Source: Numida meleagris (lineage: Eukaryota > Chordata > Aves > Galliformes > Numididae). Taken from it: a DNA stretch of 64,000 nt. Of this stretch, positions 1 through 13,004 are shown in pieces. Positions within the stretch are counted from its first letter, which is position 1; each line of letters opens with the position of its first letter. The stretch covers positions 67,427,446 to 67,491,445 of the forward strand of contig NC_034438.1 of NCBI RefSeq assembly GCF_002078875.1, read 5' to 3'. Below the pieces are notes generated by a model, which was not told the origin of the DNA, did not search any database, and was given only the letters and a program-made list of their open reading frames with translations. Both the position numbers and the translations under genes were made by a program.

Positions 1-2195
1 CATTAATACAGCCTCAGAGCACCTCTGTAAGTTGGTTTGGTCTTATTATTAAGAATCTTTATGTTGCAAATGCATCTTTTCTTAACTGACACAATAAGCA
101 ATGGTTATAGAAGGAATGGCAACCCATTATCCTGTCCACCTGACTTCTCTAATCACAAAAAAAAGTCCTGACATACATGTTAGACCCATCGCAGTATGTT
201 GTTTTTAAATACATATTCTGATTTTTGACATCTTTCTTCCTTGTTCATACTTGAAGAAACAAAAAGTCAGTAAATGGTTACTTCAGATATATATATATGA
301 GAGACAAAGAGGTCTGAATCCCAAAATACTGGTCTTAACTTCCTGTTTCCTGTGGTTTCTATCGCCAGTTCCTTTTGGAAGTTGCCAGTGGAGAACAGAC
401 ATAATTTCATGTGTGTTAGTCCTGCTTTTCTAAAAATAAAATGAGCACTTCTGCGTCTGGATTACATTTCAGTTTTGGAACTGTAGAGAATCTGAAATCA
501 TACAAAACATTAACAAACAGTGTTATTGAGCTCTTTGTATCTGTTGTAATTTCCATGGAAATAAAGAGGAGGCATTACTTTCAGAGTGACCTACTTACAT
601 TCTATTCATGCTTCCAAGGACAGATAGTCTTACTAACAGCTTCAAAATATGTTATTATAAAATTAATGTGCCTTTTCAAATTAAAATAATAATCAGACTT
701 AATGATTTCACATATAAAATTGTAGTATGACGTTGTTTTAGTATTCTAATTTTGGGGGTTTTTTTTGTTAGATTTTTGCTTTCTGCAGTCTCCATATGCA
801 GAGAGCTATTTTTTCTTTCCAAGTATTTTCTCCACCAAAAGTAGACATTGAAAGGATCTGCAAGTAAATATCAATGACATATGTACAGTACTTAAGAAGG
901 GAAGACATGCATTTTGGTAAAACATGATTAAAGACTGTGATGCAGCTCTAGCTCAACAGGAAGCTCAAACTGCATTAAGAAATACCAGCAAAAAGAGCCC
1001 TTACTTCTTAGCATTGTTCTGCCCTAAAAATGGTTGGTTGTTAGCTGTTGTGCCACTTTCATTGTCTGTTCACAGTGAAGCCCCATTCATTATCCATTCC
1101 CTTGTCATGCAGAAAAGCTAATGATACTTGTGATTTTTGCTGCATTTCGTTGCTGTCCCAGAAAGTGTTTTTGTATTAGTGTTCCAGGGAACAGAAAAAG
1201 GAGATTGGATATTATGCAGGTCTCCAGATGAAGAAATAATAGACTAAAGAGAAAAAGATAGCCCTACTGAATGAATGAATGTCTGATGACATTACTTTGC
1301 CCGTTGTAGCAAAACAGGTAACAAAATAAGGGGTAGCAGACACCAATTTAGTAACACTCCATGTGATACCATGTGTGCAATCACTTTCTTTATCCTCAAA
1401 GTAACCCACTATTTTGTGGATGGAGGAGCACCCTGTTGTTGGCAGCTGCAGTTGGTTCAGTGCTACTGGAACTTCATTACAGCTGTCATGAGCCAAGATG
1501 AAATAGTGCCACCCATTGCTTTTGGGGAAGGTAATGTCATGTGAGGTTTTTGCTTGATTTTGGAAAGATGGACAGAGACAGGATTTTACTCTGGCAATAT
1601 TTTTCAGGCATCCTTGTTTTCACATACTAGCTTTATGATGCTGCTCAGCAATTTCTTCGCTATATACAGCTGCTAGTTGCACATTCCTGTGGGTGTGTGG
1701 GTGGTTTCAGGCCGTAGGCAATACTACAGCTGTAGACAGTGCAGGCAGGCACCCATAGCTATTTGAGCATTGCTTTCTTTAAAGTGCTGTTTCTTTGATT
1801 GATTGCATGTCAGTTTTTAATCAGTGAGGGTATTTTAGATGCTCACAAATTTAAAATAAAGCAGTTTGAGTGGGAACAACGGAAGTAAAGTAACTGGATT
1901 TGAATGAGAAATACAGATGTCTCAGAAACTTGCATGTATACGTTTCACTGCTGTGTATGAATGGAATTCACACTATCATTATGGTGTTCTTATCAACAAA
2001 TGCTTTCTCAGCACATAATTGCCATGTTACACCCCCTTGCACTTACCTCTGTCCTCAGGGTGATAGGCAAGTAAATACTTGGGGCTTTAAAGCCCTTGTT
2101 TGTGGGGGGTATGCTTTAGCATGAAGTTGTCATGCTTTTTGGTACAAGAGGCCTTTGACTTTCTTTTCCTTTTGTTGGAAATAAGTGCTTATTTG
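1..2195. other. Unique AT-rich non-coding stretch
   Basis: I see no recognisable gene or interspersed repeat here. Reading frames are short, at most about 95 codons (minus strand, 1212-1496), with no familiar motif. A short TA run lies near 289-298. A good-looking minus-strand splice donor near 2045 has no convincing acceptor upstream, so I do not call an exon. Confidence 0.5.
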
Positions 2196-2204
2196 TGCTT
2201 TGTA

Positions 2205-2290
2205 GCTTTAGCTTGTAAGCTCTCCAGTGCAGAGACTGTCTTGATTTTTGTGTTCTGCACAGTGCCAGTAATATTGTTGGCTTTTAAATA
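2205..2290 (+). repeat. Ancient L2/MIR-like or CR1-L3-like retroelement 3' fragment
   Basis: This segment contains the core TTGTAAGCTCT, then a GACTGTCTT block, a TTCTGCACAGTGCC block and an A/T-rich end. That order is typical of old amniote repeats of the L2/MIR/CR1-L3 group, where a 'gtaagctc...gcaggga...gtctt...cagtgcc' series leads to the 3' end. The copy is short and diverged. The family assignment is from memory of the motif order and is uncertain; only a repeat-library search would settle it. Confidence 0.42.
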
Positions 2291-5055
2291 GTAAATTAGA
2301 ATGATGACCCATTCAAGTTTCTTACAGGCACCACAGAAGTTCTTAATCATCTCTTTCCAACAGAGATCAGTAGTAAATGCTTTGAAAAGAAACAGAAATG
2401 GCCATCAGACAGGCTGTTTTGCACAATAGTTCTCAATATTGGAGGAAACAAGGTACAACCAGATTAAATACAGTTCAAACATCTTTCTGAATACCTATAA
2501 CAGTATGATAGTGGAGCAAAAATACGGCAAAAAAAAAATAACCACATGGTTTTTCTTGATAGTGGTTTGAAGAGATCTGAAATCTTGTGAAAACAGATTA
2601 GGCACTGCTCCAGAAAATGGGAATTTAATGAGATTAGCTGATTTCACAGCATTTGGGACCTTTCCAGGGTACCACTAAGTGATGCTCTTTAGTGCAGTTT
2701 GTTTAGGACCCAGGTGCTGGTAGTGGCTCAGTTTGATGTCTGAACTCACTCTCACATTTGATCTGGTGTCTGTGATCCTTATCAAGGCATTTCTCTGATA
2801 AGCCACCATTTAGGTGTTCAGATTCATTTGGTTTATTTCTTTGCCTTTAAAATGCACAGATGGCTTTCGGTTTTGAACTGAGTCTGGGGCCAGAGCCTCT
2901 GAGAGATTCAGGTGGCTGAAGGCAGTAAAAAAGTCAGATTTATCTAAGTTAGAATTTTGCTCTTAACAACTTTCCTTTATTGCTGCTTAATTTTTGAACT
3001 CACTGAAACCTCAGAGCTTATACCATTACTCTTCCTTTGGGCTCAAAAGTTCTGATTCTAGAGAACTTGACAAGGACACAGTGGTCCTGACAAAACCTAC
3101 CCATATCTAACCAAACACATGCTTCCACGCTCACCTTGGTAGAGGGTCTTGGTTTGCATTTTCAGAGTACGTTTCCTGATCAGTGTCACTCAGAATGCAG
3201 CACTGTCACTCTCTCTCTTTATAAAATGTGGCTCTCTGTTATGCAGTGTCTCAGTTGACTGTGCCTTAAGCCAGTAATTCTTAAGTAATTCTAAATTTGG
3301 TTCCCTCTGCATGAGTCGTATTTTTCCTAAATACAAAAACAGAATATTCCATTGTGTTTTTTTTTTTCAGGTGAACTGAACATAACTACAGGGAGCCAAA
3401 AGACAGAAGCTGAATTTGAAAGGTTTAATGTTAAATGCAGCCGGACAGGTGTATGTCTTGCACTGGGACAGTGAGGTTTATCTTCGGTAAAATCTTTCTG
3501 AGTTTTGGTTACCTGCCATGCACAGTGCAGGTGGCACTCATGCCATCTGCACCACAAAACAGAAAACATTTTGTCTGCATAATAAGAGACAAAATAGTTA
3601 TTGCTAGTTTTAAAACCAAGGTGTTCCTTGAAAAAAAAAATTAAATAATAAATAACTAAAACTTTCTGCAAAATTACAGTGGAGAGTACCCACTTTGAGA
3701 CAATTCAGGGTCTGCACAAGAGATTGTAAACATTGTACAGCAATGAATAACCATCAATGAAGCTTGTATGGTACTAAGAAAGAAGGGGAAAAATATTTTA
3801 ATTCATGATAAATAGAAAGAAACTGCTTCTTAATTTGGAGCAGGGCTTTGTGTTAGAAGAAGACAGTGGTGAGCGAAATAACTGGGGAGAATACATTATC
3901 TGTACTTCTGGAGATCTTCATGTACAGCCTATGCAGACTCCTTATGGGAAGGCTACAGATAGTTGCTTCAATCTAATGAGCTGTTTAGCCTAATGAACTG
4001 GAAAATTTTTTCAGTGGTTCAGTTTTCTGGAGTTCCATACATATCCACTCCTAATTATATAACTCTGAATCAAACTCTTATGTCATATTAGATTTTCTGT
4101 GATACTCTGCTCCCCCTTCTGAAAATCATGAGCCACTTATATACAAAAGCTTGTGTGCTTAGGGGTTATTTCCTTCAATATGTAAACAGCTTACTTGTAT
4201 GCAGACCTAAATATGTCATTATACCATAAATAACATTTAATGTGGCATTCATTGCTGTACTTGCTGCTTTAAGCAGAGTTTTCTCCTTCTGCACAGAAAC
4301 CTGTTCTAAAGGGCCTTGATCCATTTTAGTTCAGAGAAATATACTTTACATTCAAACTGATTTTGGTATTCTGGCTCTGCTTCTAACAACAATTTTCTTC
4401 ATAGAATGGAAATTCAAAGTTGCTAGGGCTATGCTACAGGCACCCTTTAGGACCATGGGGGCTGAGTGATTCATAGGAATGTGCTGACTCTCTGCTGAGC
4501 TGTGATTTTCATTCAAGCAAGAAGAACCTTATTCTTTAGCAGTTGCAGCATAGCATGTTAAATGTCAGAGTGAAATCAGTCAGGTTCTTAGTGCTTTAAG
4601 AGATATTAATTCAATGGAAATTTTATTCCCCTTGAAAAAGAATGGAAGATTCTCCACCTATCTTTCATGAAAGAATGATTTATTTTTTACAGCTCTCTAT
4701 CAGTCACAGAAGCTTTGATACTGGTTGATTAATCAAAGAGACTTTATCATCAATCACAGTGAAACAGTTTTTTAAGTGCTGTTTTCCCCCATGCCCCCAG
4801 ACAAAAGACATCACATCATTGCAATACAAGGACAAAACTGCAACTTCACAAGAAAACAGAATACATCTTGGACTTTGATGCTAAACTGGTGTTAGGTATC
4901 AGAGATCATCACTGGGATTTAATTGAATGTGCTTTAAAGTTTACAGCTTGCTTTTACTCTGCTCTGCTAATGGACAGATCAAGATGGACAACCATTTGAA
5001 CAATGGGAAGTGGCTAGAAAGGGACCTGAATTTTTATGAACTTGCTCATTTTTGG
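2291..5055. other. Non-coding stretch without recognised features
   Basis: AT-rich DNA. Frames reach only about 114 codons (minus strand, 3327-3671) and resemble nothing I know. A minus-strand donor-like site at about 3130 is preceded by an open 70-nt stretch but lacks a pyrimidine tract, so it was not called. Confidence 0.5.
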
Positions 5056-5059
5056 GGGG

Positions 5060-5136
5060 TGGTTCTGTCTGAACCCAGGAGTTGGACTCAATCCTTATGG
5101 GTCCCTTCCAACTCAGGATATTCTCTAATTCTGTGT
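5060..5136 (+). mobile_element. CR1 LINE, 3' end fragment
   Basis: The sequence carries the characteristic CR1 3' UTR order: an AGGAGTTGGACTC block, then GGGTCCCTTCCAACTCAGGA, then a degenerate ATTCT tail. CR1 elements are almost always 5'-truncated and end in an 8-bp tail rather than poly(A), which fits. Only the last 80 bp or so are recognisable, so the 5' truncation point is approximate. The wording resembles the 30.0 kb copy, so both probably belong to one subfamily. Confidence 0.75.
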
Positions 5137-5139
5137 GGT

Positions 5140-8100
5140 TAGGCATTCTGTCTATGCACAGCAGTCTTCTCTTAACCTCATCCTGGCCCTGACATGCATG
5201 AAAAATGCTTGAAATTCAAAACTGAAAATGTTTTATTTTGTGTATGTGTTTCCTGGTAGCATACAAACCCAGTTCAGTTACATACTTTATATTTGTGTCC
5301 AGAGGAGAACAGGAGGTTTGTTCATGGCTTGTCAGGCTGCTTTGTCTTCCTTATCGTTCCTCACCGTAGGATCTTTTCAGACAGTCATGGGAACCAGCCA
5401 GGCATCTGTATCTTATTGCCTGCCTCTTTGACGTGATTCGTTCCAATATGTTGTGCTTAGTACATCCTCACTTGTCCAGTATAACCCCAGGGACAAGGGA
5501 GGTCATACCAATGTCTTCAACATCCCTATTTTCACAATCTGCTACCTTAAGATTTATGAAGATGGAATTCCCACAAGAAAGGAAGACATCTGTTCAAATG
5601 TTATCCTGTCAGTTTTTGGAAGTCTGTCTAAAAAATGTGGTCTTGTTTTTAACAGACATACTCGAGAGTGAAGTTTCCAGTAGCTTCCATGATTTTGATT
5701 TAAAAGGGCCAGAATACAGAGTATATATTTAGGAATCCTTTAAAAGGCTTCCTTTTACCTTCAGGTTTTCATGTGATTGAAGGAGGGGATAGGCTGGTAG
5801 GCCAGAGGTGAGCATTTACTTGCTGCTCTACATGCTGTGCCAGTCAAGGTAGTCACAGGTTAGGGCAGAAGGTAACTCTAGAAAAACAGTACAAATGAAT
5901 TAACATTCCTCCGCAATAAGTCAGTTTCTTCAGTTGTGCAGTAAATGTCCATCGGACACAAAATTTGCTAGAAGCCATTGCATGCTGACAAGATACAGAG
6001 CATGGAGATTTAATAATCCCAAACTCATTCTCAGGATGTTGGACAGTACTGATAAATTCTGCTAAAGATCCTGTCAAACAGACAATGTAGTGGGACTGAA
6101 ATGAAAGGGAGTTGGCTCATGAGAAATCTCGTTTCCTAACCCTATTCTTGTCAGACTATCTGGATGACAGCGGCTCACCTGTCATTGAAATAACTGATGC
6201 CCAAATATAAGAACACTGAAAACACAGACTATGGCATAGAGGTTTATAAACAATGTTTTCTACTAATGGTTAAAGATAACTCATAACAATCTAACAACTG
6301 TTAACATGTAATATGTGCTATACATTCTCTAACATTTATTTATAATGCAATCCTTGTCATAGGAGTGTATTTTAGGAGCAAAATGGGTGGATTTCAAGTG
6401 TGGAGTCAAAGCCCAGTATTCAGCATTGCCATCATTTTGTTTGTTTGTTCGTTTGTTTTTTCACATGAACACCAAAATGATATCTTTTTTTTTTTCTTTT
6501 TTTAATTTGAGTAGGATTCTCTTTTTCCCATCACCAGTTCTTATTAAGATTTACACACAAAACTGGAGTTTTGAGTCTTAATCTTATCAGTACTTAGGAA
6601 ATAGACACTTTAAAAAATGCAAAAAAAATTTACAAAATTGAGGCCAAAGGGATTGATCTTCAGCAGAACCATGAGGAAATTAAAATGTAGATTCTGTTTC
6701 AGTGTTCTAAGTGAACACTTTACATAATGTTCTTGGAATCTACCCAAAATGTGAAATTCAAGCATTATAATCAACAGATACTATGAACAGGAATCAGAGA
6801 TATCCTATTACTTTTATAATGAAAGTATTATTTTCAGTACCTCATATCTGTGTGTTTGTGACAAAGAAAGAGTAGGAAGTTATAGTATAAAACCTGAACT
6901 CTTAATAGAGAACCATCCTTATGCTTTTTTCCTAAACTTAGTATACTATTGCAAATTTTATTTATTGGATGAAGGTAACTATACAGTGCTATTATCTTCA
7001 CAGAAAGAAAGAAAGAAGCACTTGTCCTTATACAAATTCTGACTATCACATTCCTTGAATCTGCAGCTTTTACAGCTGAGCTCTGTAGAACATACGTATT
7101 TCCTTTCTTCCATAAAAAGTGAGAAACTAATGAACACCAGTGTGGCATTCAGCAGCTTTCTGCTGCCTTATGCATTGCAGTCGTGAAGTTCTAATGCTTT
7201 TGGCAGTCAAACACTCTTTCATCCAGGTATCTCAGAGAGGTTAACCAATCAGTAAGGCTCCACTATTCTCTGTGAAGTTCAGTGTTAACAGCCATTTTTT
7301 TCCAAGAAATACATACAGAGAAATACCTGAAATACATAGAAACTACGTGAATTGCTTGTCATTGTAAATAGTATCCCCGAGGAAGCTAGAGTAGACTGGA
7401 TTAGATTTGAAGACATCTGTTCTTTTTCTTCTTTTCTTCTTTTTTCAGCCCTGTCTTTTTCATGCTAAGTACACTCTAAACCATGCTTTGCACCAAAATT
7501 TTAAGTTAAGACATTTCCTCTTGTTTTCTATTCTTACTATCTCCTCCCTCTGAGATAAGAGTTTTTATATTTTATGTTAAATGATGAAAAGTAGTTGTCA
7601 TGCTGTTACTGGCTTTGTTTCTAATTTTGCAATGTCATTTATGTCTCAGTAAGACAATATGGAGCATCAGGTTAACTCCTTTATGTCAGTTCTGCTAATG
7701 CTCAGTCTCTATTACAGAAAGTAACAATTTAGGATCATTTGTTTTGTCCATAAAATAAATTTGCATTCATACTTTCTGTATCATTTTGTCCCCTGCATCA
7801 GCCGAAGTGATTCATTTGTCCAGGTGTTTGCTGGAATTACATCTTCATTTCAATGTATAATGAAGGTTGTCTGAATATTAAATTTGATACTGATGATAAA
7901 AATGTATACATTTGTACTCAACACAAATTTAATGAAGATAATAAAGATGAATTTGAACAGTAAAATCTTTGAAGATGTCGTTCCTTCTCATGAACTGTTT
8001 CATCAACCACTCTGGAAAGTCCTCAGTGCTTTACTGAACTTGATCAATGGTTTTTGGTTTGTAAGTTTTTAAAGGTAGTTCTATGTGATATTTTATTAAT

Positions 8101-11100
8101 CAAGCTTTCTATTGTTTTCAGTGCATGTGTGGATTGCTTGTAGTGCGTATGCTGGGCAGAGGATACTGAACTTCAAATCCTTCATGTCCAACTTTGTTCA
8201 GAATTAATGTGCATTATATCAGTAGGCTATGAGGTACTAAGTTGCTCTGTTAACTTTTATCAGTATATCTTACCAATGTTCAGATGAAGGGGTAAAATTG
8301 GAGAGAAAAGTAAAATAAGTTATTCTGAGTCTTTCATTCGAGTTATGAAAAATTTGATATGAGTCATGTCCATTGAAACATTCAGTTTCGAGAATGTCAG
8401 GGAACAATTATTTTCTTGAAATTTTCCAAATTTTCTTTTCTGGGAAAGCTATTTTATGTCAGTATTCAGGAAGATGATAATTTCTTATTCAACATGTTAG
8501 CTACAGGAAAGGAAATGCAGAATGAAATGATTCAGGCCAGATTGAATCACCGAATCATAGCACTGCAACCACCCACTGTCTTGTTTTGTCTAAAAAAATT
8601 TAGATCATAAAAATGAAGTGCTGATTATAAACATAACATCCAATGAATTACAGAGAAATAACTGCAAGGAAATAATATTTTAATACCATTTTATTACTAA
8701 CTTATAATAAAGTAAAGTCAGTGCTTCCTTGCCTTTACCCCCTCTCTGTCTTATCCGTATTCTAAATTTGAAAGGAACATAAAAACATTAAGTTTCTGTA
8801 ATTTGTCATAGGTCTTGTAAGGCCTGTTATTGACAAACGGGGCTCATTTCTCAGCCCTTAAGCTATTTTATGCTTGGATGACAAGATTCAGAGTTGTGAG
8901 GACATGCTGGGATTTCTAAAGCATCCTACTAAAAGTGAGTTGGGTTGTTTTTTTGCAGCATTCAACTTTGGCTTTTAAGTGAGCTTAGCTTGCCATACTC
9001 TCTGAAACGTCTGATAATCACCAAAATAATGATCTACAAAAAGAGTAAAATTATAATCTATAACTTTTTTTTTTCCTTCATGTGTATACCTAGAAAGTAG
9101 CGTGTGCAAGTTTTAGGGATACTGCCCTAACATTAGGATGAGATAAGATCCATAGCCACCTATGTGGCTATTTGATGTCCTTGCTGCATAGAGGATGCTG
9201 GAGGATTGCACAGGGCTAGCTGCACGGTTTGTATGTATGTCTATCACGTACAGTAGCCTCCAAGATGTTGGATGTTCATTCCATGTCTGCGTCTCTATCC
9301 AAGTCTGCATTGGTCCTGTGGATTTGCTTGGAGTGGCCAGGGAAATCTGTAGGCAGAATCCATCAGAAATCAAGTGTTTGCCTCATGTTTTATGATTGTG
9401 GCTGTCATACAAACTGCATTATCTCCTCAAAGATGGCAGTAGTTGGTGGTCTATATACATGTGTCTGATTCCTGCCATCCTATTCAGCTTGCAACACCAC
9501 TTGTGAATGCCCAGCTTTACAAAGAGAGCGTGCTTTGATATAAGGCTAAGCCTAACTCTCTTCAGAAATTTCCTTCAGGCAATGAATGTTATATCTGTAA
9601 TATGGAATTCAGGTATAGAAAGAAAGACTCTTGTGATAGACATTTGAACTGTTTTTAATCAGTCTCGTATATTTGAGCTGATATAGTGGTGCTGATATAG
9701 TCAAGGTGGAGGAATTGATACTGTGTTTATATCATATAACTAAGCAAATCCACTCTTTTGTCTTATATTCAACTACTCTACTCATGCACTGGCATTTTCA
9801 CAGAGATTGTTGACAAACTTTTGTGTTCATCTTCATTTTTTTTTTTTTAACTAGAGTTAGTACTGCCCAGTAATGGATAGATCCTCTCTCAGCACTAAAT
9901 ATGAAAGTGAACTTTAGTTTGATACCTTCAGTATTTTCAGATTTTAAAGTAGATGTCCCAAATGGGCCAAATACTAGAATCTCACAACTGAGTCTTGTGA
10001 ATGCACTTGTATCTTCCTTCTGTCCCCACATTTTATTTGACAACATTGTCTTTGGAGAAATTGATATACATTGTGCATTAGCATTTCTTAGGTTTAGTGG
10101 GTTTTTTAAGATGAATTATGATTGAAGTTTTCTGGGGAAGAAGTCCATTAACTAGAGCTGTGGTTGAAACCAGCAGAATATTTATAATTAATCAGTTACT
10201 GAATTCCACCTGGTTTGTTGGCCCTTACTGAAGCAAAACTGGGAGACAGGTTACATTTAATTGTCCTGTCTGTTTGTACTGTACAGTACTAACTGATGTT
10301 CCTTCGAATGACCTGATTTTTTTTTTGTCATGACTAATAAACAAGGCAATCAACGTTAACAATAATTTTATCATTAGGAGTAACTCACCCCAGATTTTAG
10401 GGCTAATTAGTGCTAACCTTACTAGAGTTGGCATTGGCATAATTGGCAGTTGATAAATTTCAGACCTTCCAATGGATCATAACACTACCTGTTAAGAGCC
10501 TGTAGCTGTTTAATAAGCTCAGAGAGGGTAATCTGATGCAAAATGATAGGTCAATTGCATTAGCGAAATACAGAAATAAATTTACTTAAATTTGTGTTAA
10601 CAAAATCCCTGAATTTGAGGGAAGTGTGACTCAAGGATTAAAGTTAGTATCTTAAAGTCACCTTATTTGGGTAACATAGGAGAACTCGGTTTCCATTAAA
10701 ATATGCTGGTAGTGAGTGTGTACAGATAGTAGGATAAAATATAGAGTCATATGACTCAGAATTCAAACCTTTTAAAGTTAGCAAGACTTTCCATTGGCTG
10801 TGTATGTTTGGAAGTACCACTGCTAATACTCCATTTGCATTTGGGTGTAGGGCATTCTGGGCCTAAAGAAGGCCAACATGTTCAAGCAGCAAGCTCCTAC
10901 AGACATTTTTATCTGTGATTCATCTAGATTGCTGTACTTTAGAGAGGATGAACCACCAAATGGAAGAAGGGGGTAGCATAAGGATGAGTGGAAGGCATTA
11001 TGAAGAACTGAACACTGGAACAAGTGCTTAGACACTGCGCTACAGATTTCCCGGTTCTGAATTCATCATTCCCTCAGGACTTGTAAGTGTAAAGTATGGT

Positions 11101-11490
11101 ACAAACCTAAGTTTGTATCTGTTGAGACACAATGCGCAGAAAGTTAACAGACTGTTTTCAAGGTGCAAGGCAGTTCTTAGTAGTTGTCCTGTCAGTCTGG
11201 CATTCTGCTGCAGTAGTTCTGACATTTGTGCTTGTAGTGCAGGGTGGTGAGGATTCTGATGCCCATGGTGCCACTGGAGTATACTGAGGAACTCAGAAGA
11301 CTCAAGACCGGGTCAGGGTCCAGCTTTTTTTAATGTTACTTTCACAACCAAGATTCCACAGTCAGAAGCATGTATTTGAAGGTACTGTGGGAAATTCATG
11401 ACAGTGCTGCCACAGTATTTTCTGAGGAAATCAGCCTGAAGTCATCAAAATTATTCCAATCACTGTCACAAACAGCTTAAGCCCTCAGTT
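5140..11490. other. Unique AT-rich non-coding stretch
   Basis: I find no recognisable gene or repeat except simple repeats: (TTTG)n at 6435-6460, short T runs near 9065 and 9838, and GAAA units near 7004. Minus-strand 6179-6215 is a 37-nt segment between a good acceptor (pyrimidine tract plus CAG) and a GTGAGC donor, open in two frames. Such decoys are common in introns and deserts, so I leave it uncalled. Confidence 0.5.
6435..6460. repeat. (TTTG)n microsatellite
   Basis: Five TTTG-type units, one changed to TTCG, merge into a T run. A simple repeat with no sign of function. Confidence 0.85.
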
Positions 11491-11494
11491 ATGT

Positions 11495-11560
11495 TTGACT
11501 GATCATGGCAGGGGAAAAGGTGCCTGATGACTGGAAGGTAGAGTAATTGCTATCGATACC
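11495..11560 (+). mobile_element. CR1 LINE, short decayed reverse-transcriptase-region fragment
   Basis: The segment around TCATGGCAGGGGAAAAGGTG followed by CCTGATGACTGGAAGG matches the order seen in CR1 ORF2 just before the 'NYRPVSL' part of the RT, where the protein usually reads FEKSW...G.VP.DWK. About 65 bp can be followed and the ends are lost. It is an old, isolated scrap. Chance similarity cannot be excluded without alignment. Confidence 0.45.
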
Positions 11561-12100
11561 AGGAGCAAATTTTGGTAATAGTCTACACACAGAAGGTACT
11601 ACATTATGTGCTGCTGTTCATCAAAAATGTGTCAGTACATACAGCAGAACTCCATAAGTAGATGTTTTTGAGTAACTCTTTTCTGAGAAGTTACTGCTCA
11701 ATGCCAACCATCTGCATGGTAAACAGATTCCACCATTTACTGTGTTCACAAATGTTTTGCAAGGGACATAAACAGCATCCCACAGCAGGCATTGTATTTT
11801 AGTCAAGAAGCTCAGCATCAGCTCTATTACATTTTCATTTTCTGTCAACATCTATGAACTCTTTCCTCATAGAAGGAAGTTATGAAGGGGCATAACCAAA
11901 GCAAAAATTCTGTGGTAGTCCTGAAGATTTATCCAGAATTCTAATTCTATTAGACCAATTCACATTTAATCATGTTCAGAAAGATAAAGAGGAAGGCAGC
12001 TCTCTGTCCTGAAGGTCTACAGATTTCTCATGCAGCGCTTAACTCAGTCAAATTTCACTTGGTTCAGAACCCCCTTCAAGCTCTCACAGATGTAAATCCA

Positions 12101-12159
12101 CAGCTGGTGTAAATTGCATTTCCATCTGCTGCTGGAATTAGACTGGTGTACACCAGCTG
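12101..12159. repeat. Imperfect palindrome of ancient-repeat type
   Basis: CAGCTGGTGTA at 12101-12111 is repeated in perfect inverted form (TACACCAGCTG) at 12149-12159, with a 37-bp spacer. 'Ttacaccagctga' is a familiar piece of old amniote interspersed repeats. This may be a remnant of one, but the family is not identified. Confidence 0.5.
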
Positions 12160-12462
12160 AGACAGGTGCTACTGTATTTGAATCTATTTGCCATTAGCTT
12201 ACAAAGGCTAAAGAAGTGTGTGAATCCCTGTGGAAGTCCAGTAACTTCCATGCAGCATATATTCAGCACTATTACAGGAACTCTAATGTGTGATAGCAAA
12301 CACGAAAGACTTCCAACTAAATTTCCACACTGTACTGAAGACACCCAGGCAAAATCTCTGTTCATAATTGTGTCAAAGATGTTCTTTCTCTTTTCTGTCA
12401 CCACTGGCCTTTATCTTCAGTATGTACTGATAATAAGTTTTAATACGCATTTTGTGGAAATA

Positions 12463-13004
12463 CAGGGGTCGTTCCAAAAGTAATGCCTACTATTTATTTC
12501 AGTGGAAACTGCAACAGATACAAAGAGCACTACTTGATGGAGAAAATTCTCAGCTACAAAACTCTATTGTCCTACACAGTCACCACCATTAGCTCTGCAT
12601 TTTCACCAGCAATGAACAAGAGCTGCACAGCACACTCGTAAAAATCTGCACCAGTGGAGGTGACCCACTGTCACCACTGCTGAAGCACAGCACCCAGCGC
12701 CTCACCATGCTCACATCCACTGGTTGGTCTCCATAAATGTTCAGTAAACATCAGTGAATGCCAATGAGTGACATTTTTTCCATTTTTGGAGGAATTCAGT
12801 GACACAGCTTTGCTCCATATGCACTTCCATGTCAGACACTGTTCTGTCAGACTGCCCCTCTGCTGCCAGCTTTCTCACGGCAACAAAATGTAACAGGATA
12901 TGGGTGGGAAGGTTCAACCTCTACTGCTGTACCACCAACATCATGCTCTGACATTGTGGGCTATCATCATAAAATAGGAGGCATTACTTTTGGAGCAGCC
13001 CTTG
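12463..13004 (-). mobile_element. Mariner DNA transposon, internally deleted (Galluhop/Mariner1_GG-like), complete ends
   Basis: Both ends are present. The left end reads CAGGGGTCGTTCCAAAAGTA and the right end, reverse-complemented, reads CAAGGGCTGCTCCAAAAGTA. The element is flanked by TA (12461-12462 and 13005-13006), the mariner target duplication. At 542 bp it is well under half the length of an autonomous mariner (about 1.3 kb). On the minus strand, remnants of the N-terminal helix-turn-helix part of the transposase run straight into remnants of its C-terminal part. The central catalytic region, with its aspartates, is missing. The copy is non-autonomous. The Galluhop name rests on memory of the chicken family. 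Confidence 0.88.
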
